A stretch of DNA of 64,000 bases from Bradyrhizobium zhanjiangense (GCF_004114935.1 NZ_CP022221.1:7771001-7835000); one strand, 5' to 3'. Positions 35,732 to 45,594 are shown, counted from the first letter of the stretch. Notes: generated by a model not told the origin, from the sequence alone. A program made the numbers and translations.

Positions 35732-36556
35732 GTGAAGCGGATCATCGACGGCGCGGCCGCATCCGGCCTGATGGAGCCGCTCACCGCGCTGGTGGTCAAG
35801 GCGGGCGAAGCGATCCTTGCCGTCAACCGCGCGGCGATGCGGGTGGACGGCAAGCAGGACGGCTCGCCGGTGACCGAGGCGGATCTTGCCGCCGACCGCA
35901 TCATCGCGGAGGGTCTCGCGCAGCTTGCGGCCGACGTGCCGACGCTGTCGGAAGAGCGGAGCCAGCTCGCCTCGCCGCCGTTTCGCGAAAGCTTCTTCCT
36001 GATCGATCCGCTCGACGGCACCAAGGAATTCGTTGCCGGCCGCGACGAGTTCACCGTCAACCTCGCCCTGGTGACTGAAGGCGTGCCGCTGCTCGGCATC
36101 GTCTCCGCGCCCGCGCTCGGGCTGCTCTGGCGCGGCATTGTCGGCCGCGGCGCCGAGCGCGTGAGCTTTGACGGCGCAACCATCGGCGCGGCCGAGCCGA
36201 TCCATACCCGCAAGCTTCCGGCGCCGGGCGAGCCCTGGATCGCGGCGGTGAGCCGCTCTCACGGCGATCCCAAAAGCGAGGCGTTCATCGATGGCAGGCC
36301 CAATGCGGTCAGGCGGACGGTCGGCTCGGCCGTGAAATTCGGCCGGATCGCGGAAGGCAGCGCCGACATCTATCCCCGCTTCGGACCGACCTCGGAATGG
36401 GACGTCGGGGCCGGCTCTGCGGTCGTGACCGCGGCCGGCGGCAGGGTGACCGACGGCCAGGGCGGCGAGCTCCGCTTCGGCCAGCGCAGCGGCAATGGTT
36501 TCATCATCCCGGAGTTCGTCGCCTGGGGCGACCCGCAGGCGGTCGACCGCTACTGA
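35732..36556 (+). CDS. cysQ: CysQ/inositol monophosphatase-family 3'(2'),5'-bisphosphate nucleotidase
   Basis: 274 residues. The metal-binding motifs of the family are seen: SPVTEADLAADRII near 45, EERSQL near 82, IDPLDGTKEF near 100 and EWDVGAGSAVV near 225. The best reading is CysQ, which removes phosphate from the PAP made in sulfate assimilation; inositol-phosphatase activity is the alternative. The start is GTG 35732, with GAGG 8 bases upstream; ATG 35771 would also keep the domain. The stop overlaps the convergent YHS gene by 7 bases. Confidence 0.85.
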   Translation: MKRIIDGAAASGLMEPLTALVVKAGEAILAVNRAAMRVDGKQDGSPVTEADLAADRIIAEGLAQLAADVPTLSEERSQLASPPFRESFFLIDPLDGTKEFVAGRDEFTVNLALVTEGVPLLGIVSAPALGLLWRGIVGRGAERVSFDGATIGAAEPIHTRKLPAPGEPWIAAVSRSHGDPKSEAFIDGRPNAVRRTVGSAVKFGRIAEGSADIYPRFGPTSEWDVGAGSAVVTAAGGRVTDGQGGELRFGQRSGNGFIIPEFVAWGDPQAVDRY

Positions 36557-37074
36557 CCGAGCTGGTCCTGGAGGGCCGGCCAGCGCTTGCCGACCTCATA
36601 GAGGAAACGCTCCGGGTCGGCAGCGAAGGCGTCGCGGTTGGCTTCCCGGCTGAACAGATAGAGCCGCTGCGCCACGAGCGCGAAGAAGCGAGGATTGCCG
36701 GCGATGACGACACCGCGGGCGATATCGGCCGGATCATAGCCGCCGAATTGCGGCCCGTAGATCTCGGGATGGGACAGGAAGGAGGCCCGGTTGCCCTCGT
36801 TGCGGAAGCGCCAGACTGCGCCCCAGAGGTTCGCCTCGAACTGCGCCTTCCCTCGCACGGCCGCGCCATCGACGAAATAGGCGACGGGATCGAAGCCCTC
36901 GATGGCGACGCCACTGAACCGGTTGACGACGATCCGCTCGGTGGTGGCAGCCCTTGCCGGCAACCCTGCGCAGATGATCCAAATGCCCGTCAGCAGGCAG
37001 ACGAGGCAAACGCGGCGGCCGATCAAGGCAATTCCGGGGCGCAAAGGGCTATCTTCCTGCCGTTGTGCCGTCAT
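36550..37074 (-). CDS. exported YHS-domain protein
   Basis: 174 residues from ATG 37074 with a hydrophobic signal (RVCLVCLLTGIWIICAGLPARA). The YHS-type domain follows: AIEGFDPVAYFVDGAAVRGK, FRNEGNRASFLSHPEIYGPQ and FGGYDPADIARG, the last resembling periplasmic YHS proteins that may bind metals or haem. Start 37092 would add six residues. Convergent with cysQ; its stop lies inside the cysQ end. Confidence 0.78.
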   Translation of the reverse strand: MTAQRQEDSPLRPGIALIGRRVCLVCLLTGIWIICAGLPARAATTERIVVNRFSGVAIEGFDPVAYFVDGAAVRGKAQFEANLWGAVWRFRNEGNRASFLSHPEIYGPQFGGYDPADIARGVVIAGNPRFFALVAQRLYLFSREANRDAFAADPERFLYEVGKRWPALQDQLGQ

Positions 37075-37183
37075 AGTTGCTGCGGATAACATCCGAGTCG
37101 AGGGGACATCCGGTGCAACCTAGAACCGTGCCTGTTGGCATCAGGTTAAGGAAGCGATCGGTTTCGATATCAGGGGTTCTTTT

Positions 37184-37789
37184 ATGACTTTCGCATCACG
37201 CCTTGCTGCGCTCGCGCTCGCCGCGATGGTCGGCTGGATCGTGCCGGCCTCCGCCCAGCAGGCGCCGCCGCCCAACCTGCCGCCGCCGCAGCGGACCCCG
37301 ACGCCCAACACCTATGGGCCGGACGAGCTCGTGACCGCCGGTCATCGCTTCTTCGGCAACGTCTCGCGCGGGCTCGCCTCGATCATCGAGAAGGCGGTCA
37401 GCCAATGGGGTCTGCCCAACGGCTACATCCTAGGTGAGGAAGGTTCCGGCGCCTTCGTCGCCGGCCTGCGCTACGGTGAAGGCACGCTCTACACCAAGAA
37501 CGCCGGCGACCTGCGCGTCTATTGGCAGGGCCCCTCGCTCGGCTTCGACTGGGGCGGCGACGGCGCCCGCACCATGACGCTGGTCTATAACCTGCCCGCG
37601 ACCAACGCGATCTACCAGCGCTTCGCCGGCCTCGACGGCTCGGCCTATATCATCGGCGGCTTCGGCATGACGGCGCTGACCGCCAACAACATCGTGCTGG
37701 TGCCGATTCGCTCCGGCCTCGGCCTGCGGCTGGGCGCCAATATCGGCTATCTCAAATACACGCCGCGTGCGACCTGGAACCCGTTCTAG
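37184..37789 (+). CDS. EipA-like periplasmic protein (DUF1134)
   Basis: 201 residues with a signal peptide (LAALALAAMVGWIVPASAQQ) and a Pro-rich start. The DUF1134 core has GHRFFGNVSRGLASIIEKAV, GYILGEEGSGAFVAGLRYGE, GPSLGFDWGGDGARTMTLVY and GFGMTALTANNIVLVPIRSG. In Brucella the DUF1134 protein EipA is needed for envelope integrity and its gene is a CtrA target. Only a TTAA half-site is visible upstream here (37146-37149), so CtrA control is not shown by sequence. Confidence 0.85.
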   Translation: MTFASRLAALALAAMVGWIVPASAQQAPPPNLPPPQRTPTPNTYGPDELVTAGHRFFGNVSRGLASIIEKAVSQWGLPNGYILGEEGSGAFVAGLRYGEGTLYTKNAGDLRVYWQGPSLGFDWGGDGARTMTLVYNLPATNAIYQRFAGLDGSAYIIGGFGMTALTANNIVLVPIRSGLGLRLGANIGYLKYTPRATWNPF

Positions 37790-37907
37790 GTCTCGTCTCC
37801 CAGCTGGGTACGGATCAAGGTTAACGACAGAGCGGGGCTGGCTTTTTGCCGGCCCGCCATGGCATTGTCGTTGGTAAATTTTTCCTTAGCTCTGGGAGTT
37901 TTGGCCC

Positions 37908-39206
37908 ATGGTCGAACCGATCATGTACCTGGCGATCGGTTTCCTGCTCTCGATGCTGTGCGGGCTTGCCCTCGTGCCGCTGGTGCATAACCGCGCGGTG
38001 CGCCTGACCACGCGCCGGCTCGAGGCGGCCACCCCGCTGTCGATGGCCGAGATCCAGGCCGACAAGGACCAGCTTCGCGCCGAATTCGCCATGTCGGCGC
38101 GGCGGCTGGAGATGAGCGTCGAGCAGCTCAAGAACAAGACCACGAGCCAGCTCGCCGAGCTCGGCAAGAAGAGCGACGCCATCAACCGCATGAAGATCGA
38201 ACTGGGCGAGAAGAACGCCACGATCTTCGCACTCGAGGCGCGCGAGAAAGCGGTGAAGGAGCAGCTCCGCGCCACCGAGGAGGAGTTCAACGCCAAGACC
38301 GAGGCGCTGCACGCCGCCGAGCTGGCGCTGAGCGACAAGCAGGCCGAGCTCGCCAAGATCAACTCCGAACTGTCCGACCGTTCGATCATGGCGGAGAGCC
38401 GCCAGGTCGAGCTCGTCGTCGTCCGCGCGCAGATCGAGGAATTGAAGAACCGCGTCGGCGATGCCGAGAAGGAGTTTGCCGCGACGCAAGCGCGCCTTGC
38501 GCACGAGCGGACCGAATCTGAGACCGCCTCGCGCGAACTCGGCGAGGCGCGCGGCCGCGTCGAGAATTTGAGCCAGCGCGTCACCGAGCTGGATCGCCAG
38601 CTCATCGTGCAGGTGAAGGAGGCCGAGATGCTGTCGGGCCGCGTCGCCGACCTCGAGGGACGCCTCGCCACGCAGGGCAAGTTGCTCGCCGAGCGCGACT
38701 ATGAGAACAACCAGCTCCGCCAGGCCAATGAAAGTGCCGAACGCACCGTCAAGGAGCTCCGCGTCGAGATCGCCGCCTTGAGCGGCGGCAAGTCGTCGGC
38801 CGCGTTCGAAGCGCTGCGCGCGGAGAAGACCGCGCTGGAAGAGCAGCTCCGTACCGCGCGCGACGAGCGCGCAAAGCTCCAGCGCGACATCAACGCGATC
38901 CAGCAGCAGGCGGAGAGCTCCTGGGCGACCGAGCGCATGGAGAACGCGCTGCTGCGCGAGCGCATCAACGACATCGCCGCCGAGGTCGCCAAGCTCGCGA
39001 TGCAGCTCGAAGGCCCGAACTCGCCGATCGAGGCGCTGCTCGCGGCCGAGGCGGGCCAGCCGCCGAAGCCGGCGCCGCGCCCGGCCAACGATGCCGCGAG
39101 CAACGGCGCGGCCGGTAGCACCCTGCCCGAAGGCGGCGGAACGCTCGCCGAGCGCATCCGTGCGCTCCAGGCCCACGCCTCGCGTGCCCGCCAACAGGGC
39201 GCGTAA
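37908..39206 (+). CDS. membrane-anchored coiled-coil protein
   Basis: 432 residues: one N-terminal membrane helix (about 6-27), then a near-continuous coiled coil from about 45 to 350 rich in Ala, Glu, Arg and Lys, and a Pro/Ala-rich C-terminus that ends in LAERIRALQAHASRARQQG. No catalytic motif. Its size and layout are like conserved hypothetical proteins of Nitrobacteraceae; a structural or division-related role is possible but not shown. The gene is followed closely by tRNA-Val. Confidence 0.75.
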   Translation: MVEPIMYLAIGFLLSMLCGLALVPLVHNRAVRLTTRRLEAATPLSMAEIQADKDQLRAEFAMSARRLEMSVEQLKNKTTSQLAELGKKSDAINRMKIELGEKNATIFALEAREKAVKEQLRATEEEFNAKTEALHAAELALSDKQAELAKINSELSDRSIMAESRQVELVVVRAQIEELKNRVGDAEKEFAATQARLAHERTESETASRELGEARGRVENLSQRVTELDRQLIVQVKEAEMLSGRVADLEGRLATQGKLLAERDYENNQLRQANESAERTVKELRVEIAALSGGKSSAAFEALRAEKTALEEQLRTARDERAKLQRDINAIQQQAESSWATERMENALLRERINDIAAEVAKLAMQLEGPNSPIEALLAAEAGQPPKPAPRPANDAASNGAAGSTLPEGGGTLAERIRALQAHASRARQQGA

Positions 39207-39364
39207 TTGGGCCGAAACCGGGCTTCACCAGCGAATTGCCTGGCTTGCAGCAGGTTTTCCGCCCCCGCGGCGCATGGAAACTTGACACCTTGGGCCCGCA
39301 CTTCTAAATCGCGGGCTCCGATGTGCCGGCCGGCCGAAAGTCCGGCCGCCTGCATGATGGTCCC

Positions 39365-39439
39365 GGGCGCATAGCTCAGCGGGAGAGCGTTCCCTTCACA
39401 CGGGAGAGGTCCAAGGTTCGATCCCTTGTGCGCCCACCA
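39365..39439 (+). tRNA. tRNA-Val (CAC)
   Basis: GGGCGCA/TGCGCCC acceptor stem, D-arm GCTCAGCGGGAGAGC, anticodon loop TTCACAC with anticodon CAC, T-arm CAAGG-TTCGATC-CCTTG and an encoded CCA end at 39437-39439. It forms the left border of the island described at 39440-45822. Confidence 0.95.
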
Positions 39440-39796
39440 TTTAGCCTTTTAGAACCAGGTAGTTAGGGATCTTATTCCCTTGATGTGTGCCCCGAAAAAG
39501 CTGGGGCACAGCAGGGGCACGATGGGCTTTGACAAAAATTGCTCCACCCGGAGCTAACCCTCGCAGGCACCCATCGACAATGCCCGCGCCTGACCGGTTG
39601 CGAGATACTTTAGCGCAGACCGCTAAGCTTATGGTCAGGTACGAAGGTTACGCGCCCCCCTCGCACGCCCTCACCGTTGAGGCTCCTTTTGAGAGGGCGG
39701 CATCGCGCTATGAAGGCGCGCATGACGCTCATGCCCGGCGCGGCGTACAGGGACGTGCGCAGTTGTCCTATCCCTGAGCGCCGTAGCAGCACCACC

Positions 39797-40034
39797 ATCC
39801 CCTCGATGGCTTCAAGGAAGGAAACTCCGCCACGCCGTCTCCAACCGCATGAGCGCCTCCGTCGTCGGAGGCAGCCGGGCGCGATCGAGTTCGGACAGCT
39901 TGAGTTTTGCCGCCGACTGAATTTGCGCAATCGAGCGGCTAATCGACGGGTGCGCGGTGTTGAGTTTGTTTGCGGCCGCGATCTCGTGCGGTGAGTATGA
40001 ACGCGCGAAAAGCCTCGATCTGACGAAAATTCAG
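39797..40034 (-). pseudogene. LysR-type regulator remnant
   Basis: The minus strand from 40034 reads LNFRQIEAFRAFILTA, like the start of a LysR regulator, then in another frame HEIAAANKLNTAHPSISRSI and KLKLSELDRARLPPTTEALM, matching the helix-turn-helix and the wing of the same family. One frameshift lies near 39990-40000 and the effector domain is missing. It is a relic. Confidence 0.5.
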
Positions 40035-40155
40035 GCGCTGCGCCACACGCGAGCCCCGACTATGGCGATGCGTCAGGCATCAACGGCGCGGGACGATATG
40101 GCAACCAGGTACAGGGATGTCACAACGACCGCGGATATCCATCTGCGAAGCCCAT

Positions 40156-40323
40156 TCATGCGGGTGCATTGGCCATGAGATAGGTGGCGAAGCTGACGTA
40201 TTTGTTCAGTTTAGGACAGTCGAGAAGGCGGGCTACACCGCTCTTGCTGAGGGGGCCCGGGTCAGCTTCGAGCGCAAGACGGGCAGCTAGGGCAAAGTGT
40301 AGCACCACGATAAGCGTCCTCAT
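40156..40323 (-). CDS. possible small protein (55 residues)
   Basis: A frame with a well-placed GGAGG before ATG 40323. The translation begins with a hydrophobic stretch (TLIVVLHFALAARLAL) and ends KYVSFATYLMANAPA. No family is recognised. It may be a remnant of a larger gene of the island. Confidence 0.35.
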   Translation of the reverse strand: MRTLIVVLHFALAARLALEADPGPLSKSGVARLLDCPKLNKYVSFATYLMANAPA

Positions 40324-40364
40324 TGCCTCCGGTTTCCTGCGACGCCCGAACCTCGTTTATCGAG

Positions 40365-41989
40365 TCAGACGGACTGCCGGCGAGCTCCGCGATTGCGGAC
40401 GTCGAAGCCATGCGCAGTCAGATAGTGGCGTGCCCGCGCGTTTCCTTCGGGCAAACTTTCGATGAGGCGCTCCGCGGCGGTGGTGTAGACTTCCTCGACG
40501 GGGTCGGCGGCGACCGGCAGACCCTCGCGCGTGACGGGCGTCCATTTCCTCTCGGTCAGAACGGAAAGCCGTCCGGCGGACCCTTCTCTGACGCGGACGA
40601 AGCGCAGTTTCTTCCACAACGAGGGAGGCGCGGCGGCGACGTCCTCGAGATAGATGTCCGAAGAGATGTTCTCGTGGGAAAGCCAGGACCACAGCGACCG
40701 GGCGGAGGTGGAATCCACCAGCACCAGCGCGTTGGCATCTTCGGCCGCAAACTCGTCCACCACGCGCCGCACGAAGGACAGGAAGTTTTCGCGCCTCTCG
40801 GGCTGCTTCTCTCCGAGCGATGTGATTCCGGCCGACGCGACCGCGGTCAGCGTCTTCGAGAGAGCTTCGAACTTACCGGTATCCACCGCGCCGTTGCGCA
40901 GAAATCCGAGCCTCCCCGATATGCGGCCTGTGGCGACATCGGTCTTCATCGCCACCGCGATCGTCGCTCCTCGGGGCGGCCGGTGCGGGAGCCGGCCTGC
41001 GACACGATCGAGATGCCGACGATGGCGCGAGGCCCGGGGAGCATCGACGAACGCAGCTTCCACGATGGGCGCCGGTACCGGTCCGAGCCCCGCATGACCG
41101 AAAAGCAGGTCGTAGAGTGCCGCCTGGATGCGATGCATATTCGGCGGCATGGCCAGCCGTCGGCGGGAGGAGATACTGGACGTTGCTGCCGGCGACCGTA
41201 GCCAGCGTGTTCCGGCCTACGCTCTTGTTGACCTCGTCTTCGTCCTTGCCGTCGTATTTGAGCGCGGCTTGGACGATGACGGGCGCTCCGGAAAACCCGG
41301 TCCGGATCCGCTCGGCGAGCGGCAGCCAAGCTTCCCTCCGGGCGGCGGCCCTCTTGAGCCTGCTATTCATAACGTCGCCGTCCAATTGCTGGCGGGTGCC
41401 GTGCACGCCGTCGGGCATCGCGTGGCGGACTACGTTCACCCGATCTCCAAAGATCAATGAGACGACGGAAGCGAACAGACGCCCCTCCTCCTCGCGCCGG
41501 CAAACGAACATCAAATTGATAGGGATGCCCTCGCCGAAGGCCTTGTCGAGACGCTCCCGGTTGGCCTGTACCAATGGTTCGAGCGGTACGGCCTTGACGG
41601 AGCTTCGCGGCCTCGCCTCTTCTTCTCAGGCGCGCCGAACAACTCCTCGACCCGCGCCGGCACATCCTGCTCTTCCACCCGCCCGAAATGATGGTTGATC
41701 AGGTTGTGCAGGGTCGCCTGGTCATGGGATTCCTTGGGCCGCTTGATCATCGCGTCGACTTCCCTAAGCCGGGGCTCCTGAAAACCGAAGCCGCCGATCG
41801 GCCTTCTTCGTTTCGACGGCATTGCGCGCAATGCGCTTGAGAACATCCCTCGTGGTCGAGGTCCAACCGAAGCGCAATGGCGGCACCGGCGATGGAGTCG
41901 ACGGAGGTAGTCCCCGCCAGACAAAACGCGCTCTCGAGGATGCTCTGATCCCCATACGATCGGACGAACAGCGTCTCTTCGTCAGTCAT
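40365..41989 (-). pseudogene. broken gene resembling pPIWI_RE (PIWI/Argonaute-like) proteins
   Basis: Readable pieces occur in changing frames. From 41989: FVRSYGDQSILESAFCLAGT, then KRPKESHDQATLHNLINHHF, then INLMFVCRREEEGRLFASVV, VIVQAALKYDGKDEDEVNKS, NVQYLLPPTAGHAAEY, then MHRIQAALYDLLFGHAGL, IVGISIVSQAGSRTG, and from about 40980 AVAMKTDVATGRISGRLGFL, ALVLVDSTSARSLWSWLS and LRFVRVREGSAGRLS. The order (MID-like, helical HRxxAALxDLL step, then RNase H-like block with 'S/A-R-x-LW') is what I recall of the pPIWI_RE family proposed as a phage/plasmid defence module. At least four frameshifts make it non-functional as read. The family assignment is by memory, not by search. Other PIWI-like or unrelated island proteins remain possible. 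Confidence 0.5.
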
Positions 41990-42135
41990 TCGGGATCCAT
42001 TTCCGGGAAGATCACGTTGGCGCAGTTCCGCAGCGGATGCAGGAAAGGCTCGTAGAGGAGCCGGTAGACCTCGCGTTCGACCGCATCGGCGGAGGAGAGA
42101 AGCTCCTGCAGAACGTCGCGCATCGCCACGATCAT
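41986..42135 (-). CDS. short protein upstream of the pPIWI_RE-like remnant
   Basis: 49 residues from ATG 42135: VAMRDVLQELLSSADAVERE followed by VYRLLYEPFLHPLRNCANV. Its stop overlaps the next start as ATGA, as in a coupled operon. It is probably the N-terminal part or partner of the broken gene downstream. No known family. Confidence 0.45.
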   Translation of the reverse strand: MIVAMRDVLQELLSSADAVEREVYRLLYEPFLHPLRNCANVIFPEMDPE

Positions 42136-42426
42136 GCTTGAGCGTTACAGAGAAGGATTGATACAGCCATAGTATAAGACCGCCTTAATGCGCTAAATAT
42201 ACACGGCACCGAAGACATACTTTGCCCGCATCGCGCCCTCCGCCGCTGGGCGTTGTAGATGCTTCTTGAACGAGCTCCTTGGCACGCGAGCTGCGAAGAG
42301 AGGTGGTCGCCCAACTGCGTCGACACCGGCGGCGATGGCGGGACTATTTTCTTCAATTGATGTAATTCTTGCTGCAAGCGTCGTATAGATGTTTGATTTG
42401 CTCCGGTGTAACTTTCGGGAGCGAGA

Positions 42427-44069
42427 ATGATGGCCAACGCGCTCGATATCTATAAGGCTCATCCGGTACGATCGCAGCTCGGCATGAGAGCGGCACAATA
42501 TGTCCGCATGTCGACACAACGGCAGCAATACTCGATTCAGAATCAGGCTGCTGTGATTGCAGCATACGCGCACCCCATAGCCTGACCATTGTACGAACCT
42601 ATCGCGACGAGGGAGAGAGCGGCCTGCTCATCAAGAACAGGGCCGGTCTTATACAGCTCATCAAGGATGTCCAAACAGGAGAAGCCGATTTCGGTCATAT
42701 TCTGGTCTATGACGTAAGCCGGTGGGGCCGCTTTCAGGACGTCGATGAGAGCGCATATTACGAATTCGTATGCAAACAGGCAGGCATCAACATCGTGTAT
42801 TGTGCTGAGCAGTTTGACAATGACGGCAGCGTGCTCTCCAGCATCATCAAAAACATCAAGCGCGTAATGGCAGCCGAGTACAGTCGTGAGCTTTCGGCGA
42901 AGGTCCACGCTGCGCAGTGCCGGTTCGCCCGACTTGGCTTCAAGCTCGGAGGTCGCCCTGGTTATGCTCTCTTGCGAGAACTTGTCGACCAGAGTCAGCG
43001 GTCGCGAGGCGTGCTGAAGAACGGTGACCAAAAGTACCTCATGACTGATCACGTCCGAGTGCGACCCGGCATTCCCGAGGAAGTAGCCGTGGTGAAGTGG
43101 ATCTTCGAGCGCTTTCTGCAGGTAAAGTCGGAAGCGACTATCGCCCGGGAGCTAAACCGGAGGGCCATACTCACAAGCACGGGAGTTCGGTGGACGCGCG
43201 CAGCGGTTAACACGGTGCTTAGAAACGAGAACTACATTGGAAACCTGACCTTCAACCGCCGATCACGCAAGCTGCGGCGGAACTGCACCTGCAATCCTCC
43301 CGAGCTTTGGATCACCAGCGAGAGATGTATCGAGCCGATCATCGAACGCGAAGTCTTCCTGAAAGTAAACAAGATCATTGAGGAACGGCGTGTCGATCTC
43401 ACTGAAGAGGAGATGCTTGCCCGTCTACGCAAAACGCTGCTCAAGGAAGGGCGCCTGAGCTCTGCTATCATAGCCAGCACGGTCGGCCTTCCCTGCGCTT
43501 CCACCTATCAAACTCACTTCGGCAGCATGATGAACGTGTATCGGTTAATCGGCTACACTCCCAAGCGAAACTATGCATTTCTTGAGTCTCGTCCGCGCTG
43601 GGCGGAGCAAGAGGCCAAGCTGGGCTCTCACATCGCCATGGCCATCAGGAAAGCTGGTGGTCGCATCACCTCTAGCAACCGGACCGATTACTTGCGCGTG
43701 CGTGGATCGGTCAACATCTCAATTCGATCAGCCCTCTGCTGCGGAAGGCAAAATCGAGCGCCGTATTGGTCGATCAAGCGCAGGGCACGCCTGCCTCAGG
43801 GCTGGATCGCCGCCATCAGGCTGTCTGAGCATAACGAGTCAGTGCTCGATTACGTACTGCTGTCGGCCGACGGGAAAGTAAAACGAACCATAAACTTTTC
43901 TGAGAGGGCTCGCGTTCGTCGTGGAATCGCTCGCTTCGATACCCCTGACGCTTTGGCTCGAGCGATCGCCAAGCTAGTAACACTTAAAGACCGTTGTGCA
44001 CCAGCACCACAGGACAAGCGATCGAGACCAAAGCAACTCCACACCAAGAACGCCCGCGCGCGGCGCTGA
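42427..44069 (+). pseudogene. large serine recombinase, frameshifted
   Basis: The first frame from ATG 42427 contains the catalytic serine region AAQYVRMSTQRQQYSIQNQA and stops at 42583. The rest lies one frame back: HSLTIVRTYRDEGESGLLIK, GHILVYDVSRWGRFQDVDES, NIKRVMAAEYSRELSAKV, then the recombinase domain (IARELNRRAILTSTGVRWTR, NTVLRNENYIGNLTFNRRSR). Restoring one C in the CCCC run at 42573-42576 joins the frames. Such enzymes integrate or invert DNA in phage and integrative elements. From 42795 onward it is a continuous frame of 424 codons. Confidence 0.8.
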
Positions 44070-44321
44070 TCAGACGCAGGCACGAAACTCCGCAAAGCAG
44101 TGCTTTATAATCTTTTGGAAGCTTGTCCAGATTTCGAGCGCCTTCACTCTTGCCGCGTGCCGCATCATGTTCCACAAGCCAAGTCCGTGATCATGCGCGC
44201 ATACTGACCCATTTCCACGCCTGGCTGGCCGAACATACGACAGCCGATCCCACACTCTTTGTTCGGCCGCATTTTCGGGTTTGATCGAAATCCGGCGCCA
44301 TTCAGAGCAGTGGAGCACAGG
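44070..44321. other. spacer inside the island
   Basis: The spacer contains no feature I can support. Confidence 0.3.
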
Positions 44322-44600
44322 GTGGCGGAGCCGCGTGGCATCTCGAAAAAACAAGCTGCGGCTTACGCTGGCTGCGAGTCGCTTTCGGCGTTCAACGAAT
44401 GGGTTCGACGCGGAATCATGCCTAAACCGATTCCCGGAACACGCAAATGGGATAGAAAAGCTATTGACGCGGCCCTTGACCGGCTATCTGGTTTACAGCC
44501 TAAGATTGAAGCTCAACTAACACCATACGACGCATGGAAGGCTTCCCAGAATGCGAGTGCGGCTGAAAGGGATCAACTGGTCCATAAAAAAGCTCGCTGA
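44322..44600 (+). CDS. excisionase-like DNA-binding protein
   Basis: 92 residues from GTG 44322, with GGAG 7 bases upstream. A helix-turn-helix of the AlpA/excisionase (MerR-like) kind is seen: ISKKQAAAYAGCESLSAFNE, WVRRGIMPKPIPGTRKWDRK, AIDAALDRLSG. It overlaps the integrase gene start by 50 bases, the usual xis-int arrangement, and should direct excision or regulate integration of the island. Confidence 0.65.
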   Translation: MAEPRGISKKQAAAYAGCESLSAFNEWVRRGIMPKPIPGTRKWDRKAIDAALDRLSGLQPKIEAQLTPYDAWKASQNASAAERDQLVHKKAR

Positions 44601-45594
44601 CGGTACATCGAAGACCTACTGGTACGCTTGGAAAGGAGGTCCGCGCATTGACGCGGAACCCGGCACACCGGAGTTTATGCGCCTCTACAACGAAGCAGTG
44701 TCGCCGTACACAACGAAGACTGCCGAGACGTTTAGCTCGCTCATTGACTACTTCAAGGACTGTTGCGAGTACAAAGATCTCGGCGACAAGAGTAAGCGCG
44801 CTTACGATGGATATCTCAAGCTCGTCGATACCAAGTTTGGATCGATGCCAATCGGCGCTCTCGAAGACAAGCGCGCGAGGGGTGACTTCAAAGAGTTTCG
44901 TGATTCATTCTCCGATACGCCGCGCAAGGCGGACTACGTTTGGACAACGATTGCTCGTGTTCTGTCGGTTGCGAAGGATCGCGGCAAGATCACAGTGAAC
45001 GTTTGCGAGCGCGGCGGGCGGCTTTATGACTCTGATCGATCGGAGATCGTGTGGAGCGCCGAGGACATCCGGGCCTTCTGCAGCGTTGCGTCCGTTGAGC
45101 TGCAGGCGGCTCTACTGCTTGCACTGTGGACGGGCCAGCGCCAAGGGGACCTGCTGCGCCTAACTTGGAAGGACTACGATGGCACGTACATCCGGATGCG
45201 TCAGTCTAAGGGACGCGGCAGCAAGGGCAGGCGCCGTGTAACCATACCGGTGGGGCCGCCGCTAAAGGCAGCGCTTGATGCTGCGCTCAAGGAAAAGCGC
45301 TCTGCAGTGACCATTTTGGTCAATTCGTTCGGACGGCCGTGGACGGAGGACGGCTTCAGGACGAGCTGGGACAAGGCCTTTAAGAAAACGTCCTTGAAGG
45401 ACCTGCACTTCCATGATTTGCGCGGCACTGCTGTTACGCGTCTCGCGCTATCGAACTGCTCGGTGCCAGAGATCGCCTCGATCACCGGCCACTCGATGAA
45501 GACCGTGCAGGAGATCCTGGACACGCACTACCTGGGTGGCCGGCTCGAACTCGCGGAGTCAGCGATCAAAAAGCTGAGCGAAGTGTACGGGTAG
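44551..45594 (+). CDS. int: tyrosine-type site-specific integrase
   Basis: 347 residues. The catalytic residues are present: R197 (LALWTGQRQGDLL), H288 and R291 (FHDLRGTAV), H314 (ITGHSMKTV) and Y327 (LDTHYLGG). The N-terminal SAM-like core-binding domain spans about 55-150. It is intact and is the closest gene to the 3' end of tRNA-Lys (228 bases away), the probable attachment target. Confidence 0.9.
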   Translation: MRVRLKGINWSIKKLADGTSKTYWYAWKGGPRIDAEPGTPEFMRLYNEAVSPYTTKTAETFSSLIDYFKDCCEYKDLGDKSKRAYDGYLKLVDTKFGSMPIGALEDKRARGDFKEFRDSFSDTPRKADYVWTTIARVLSVAKDRGKITVNVCERGGRLYDSDRSEIVWSAEDIRAFCSVASVELQAALLLALWTGQRQGDLLRLTWKDYDGTYIRMRQSKGRGSKGRRRVTIPVGPPLKAALDAALKEKRSAVTILVNSFGRPWTEDGFRTSWDKAFKKTSLKDLHFHDLRGTAVTRLALSNCSVPEIASITGHSMKTVQEILDTHYLGGRLELAESAIKKLSEVYG

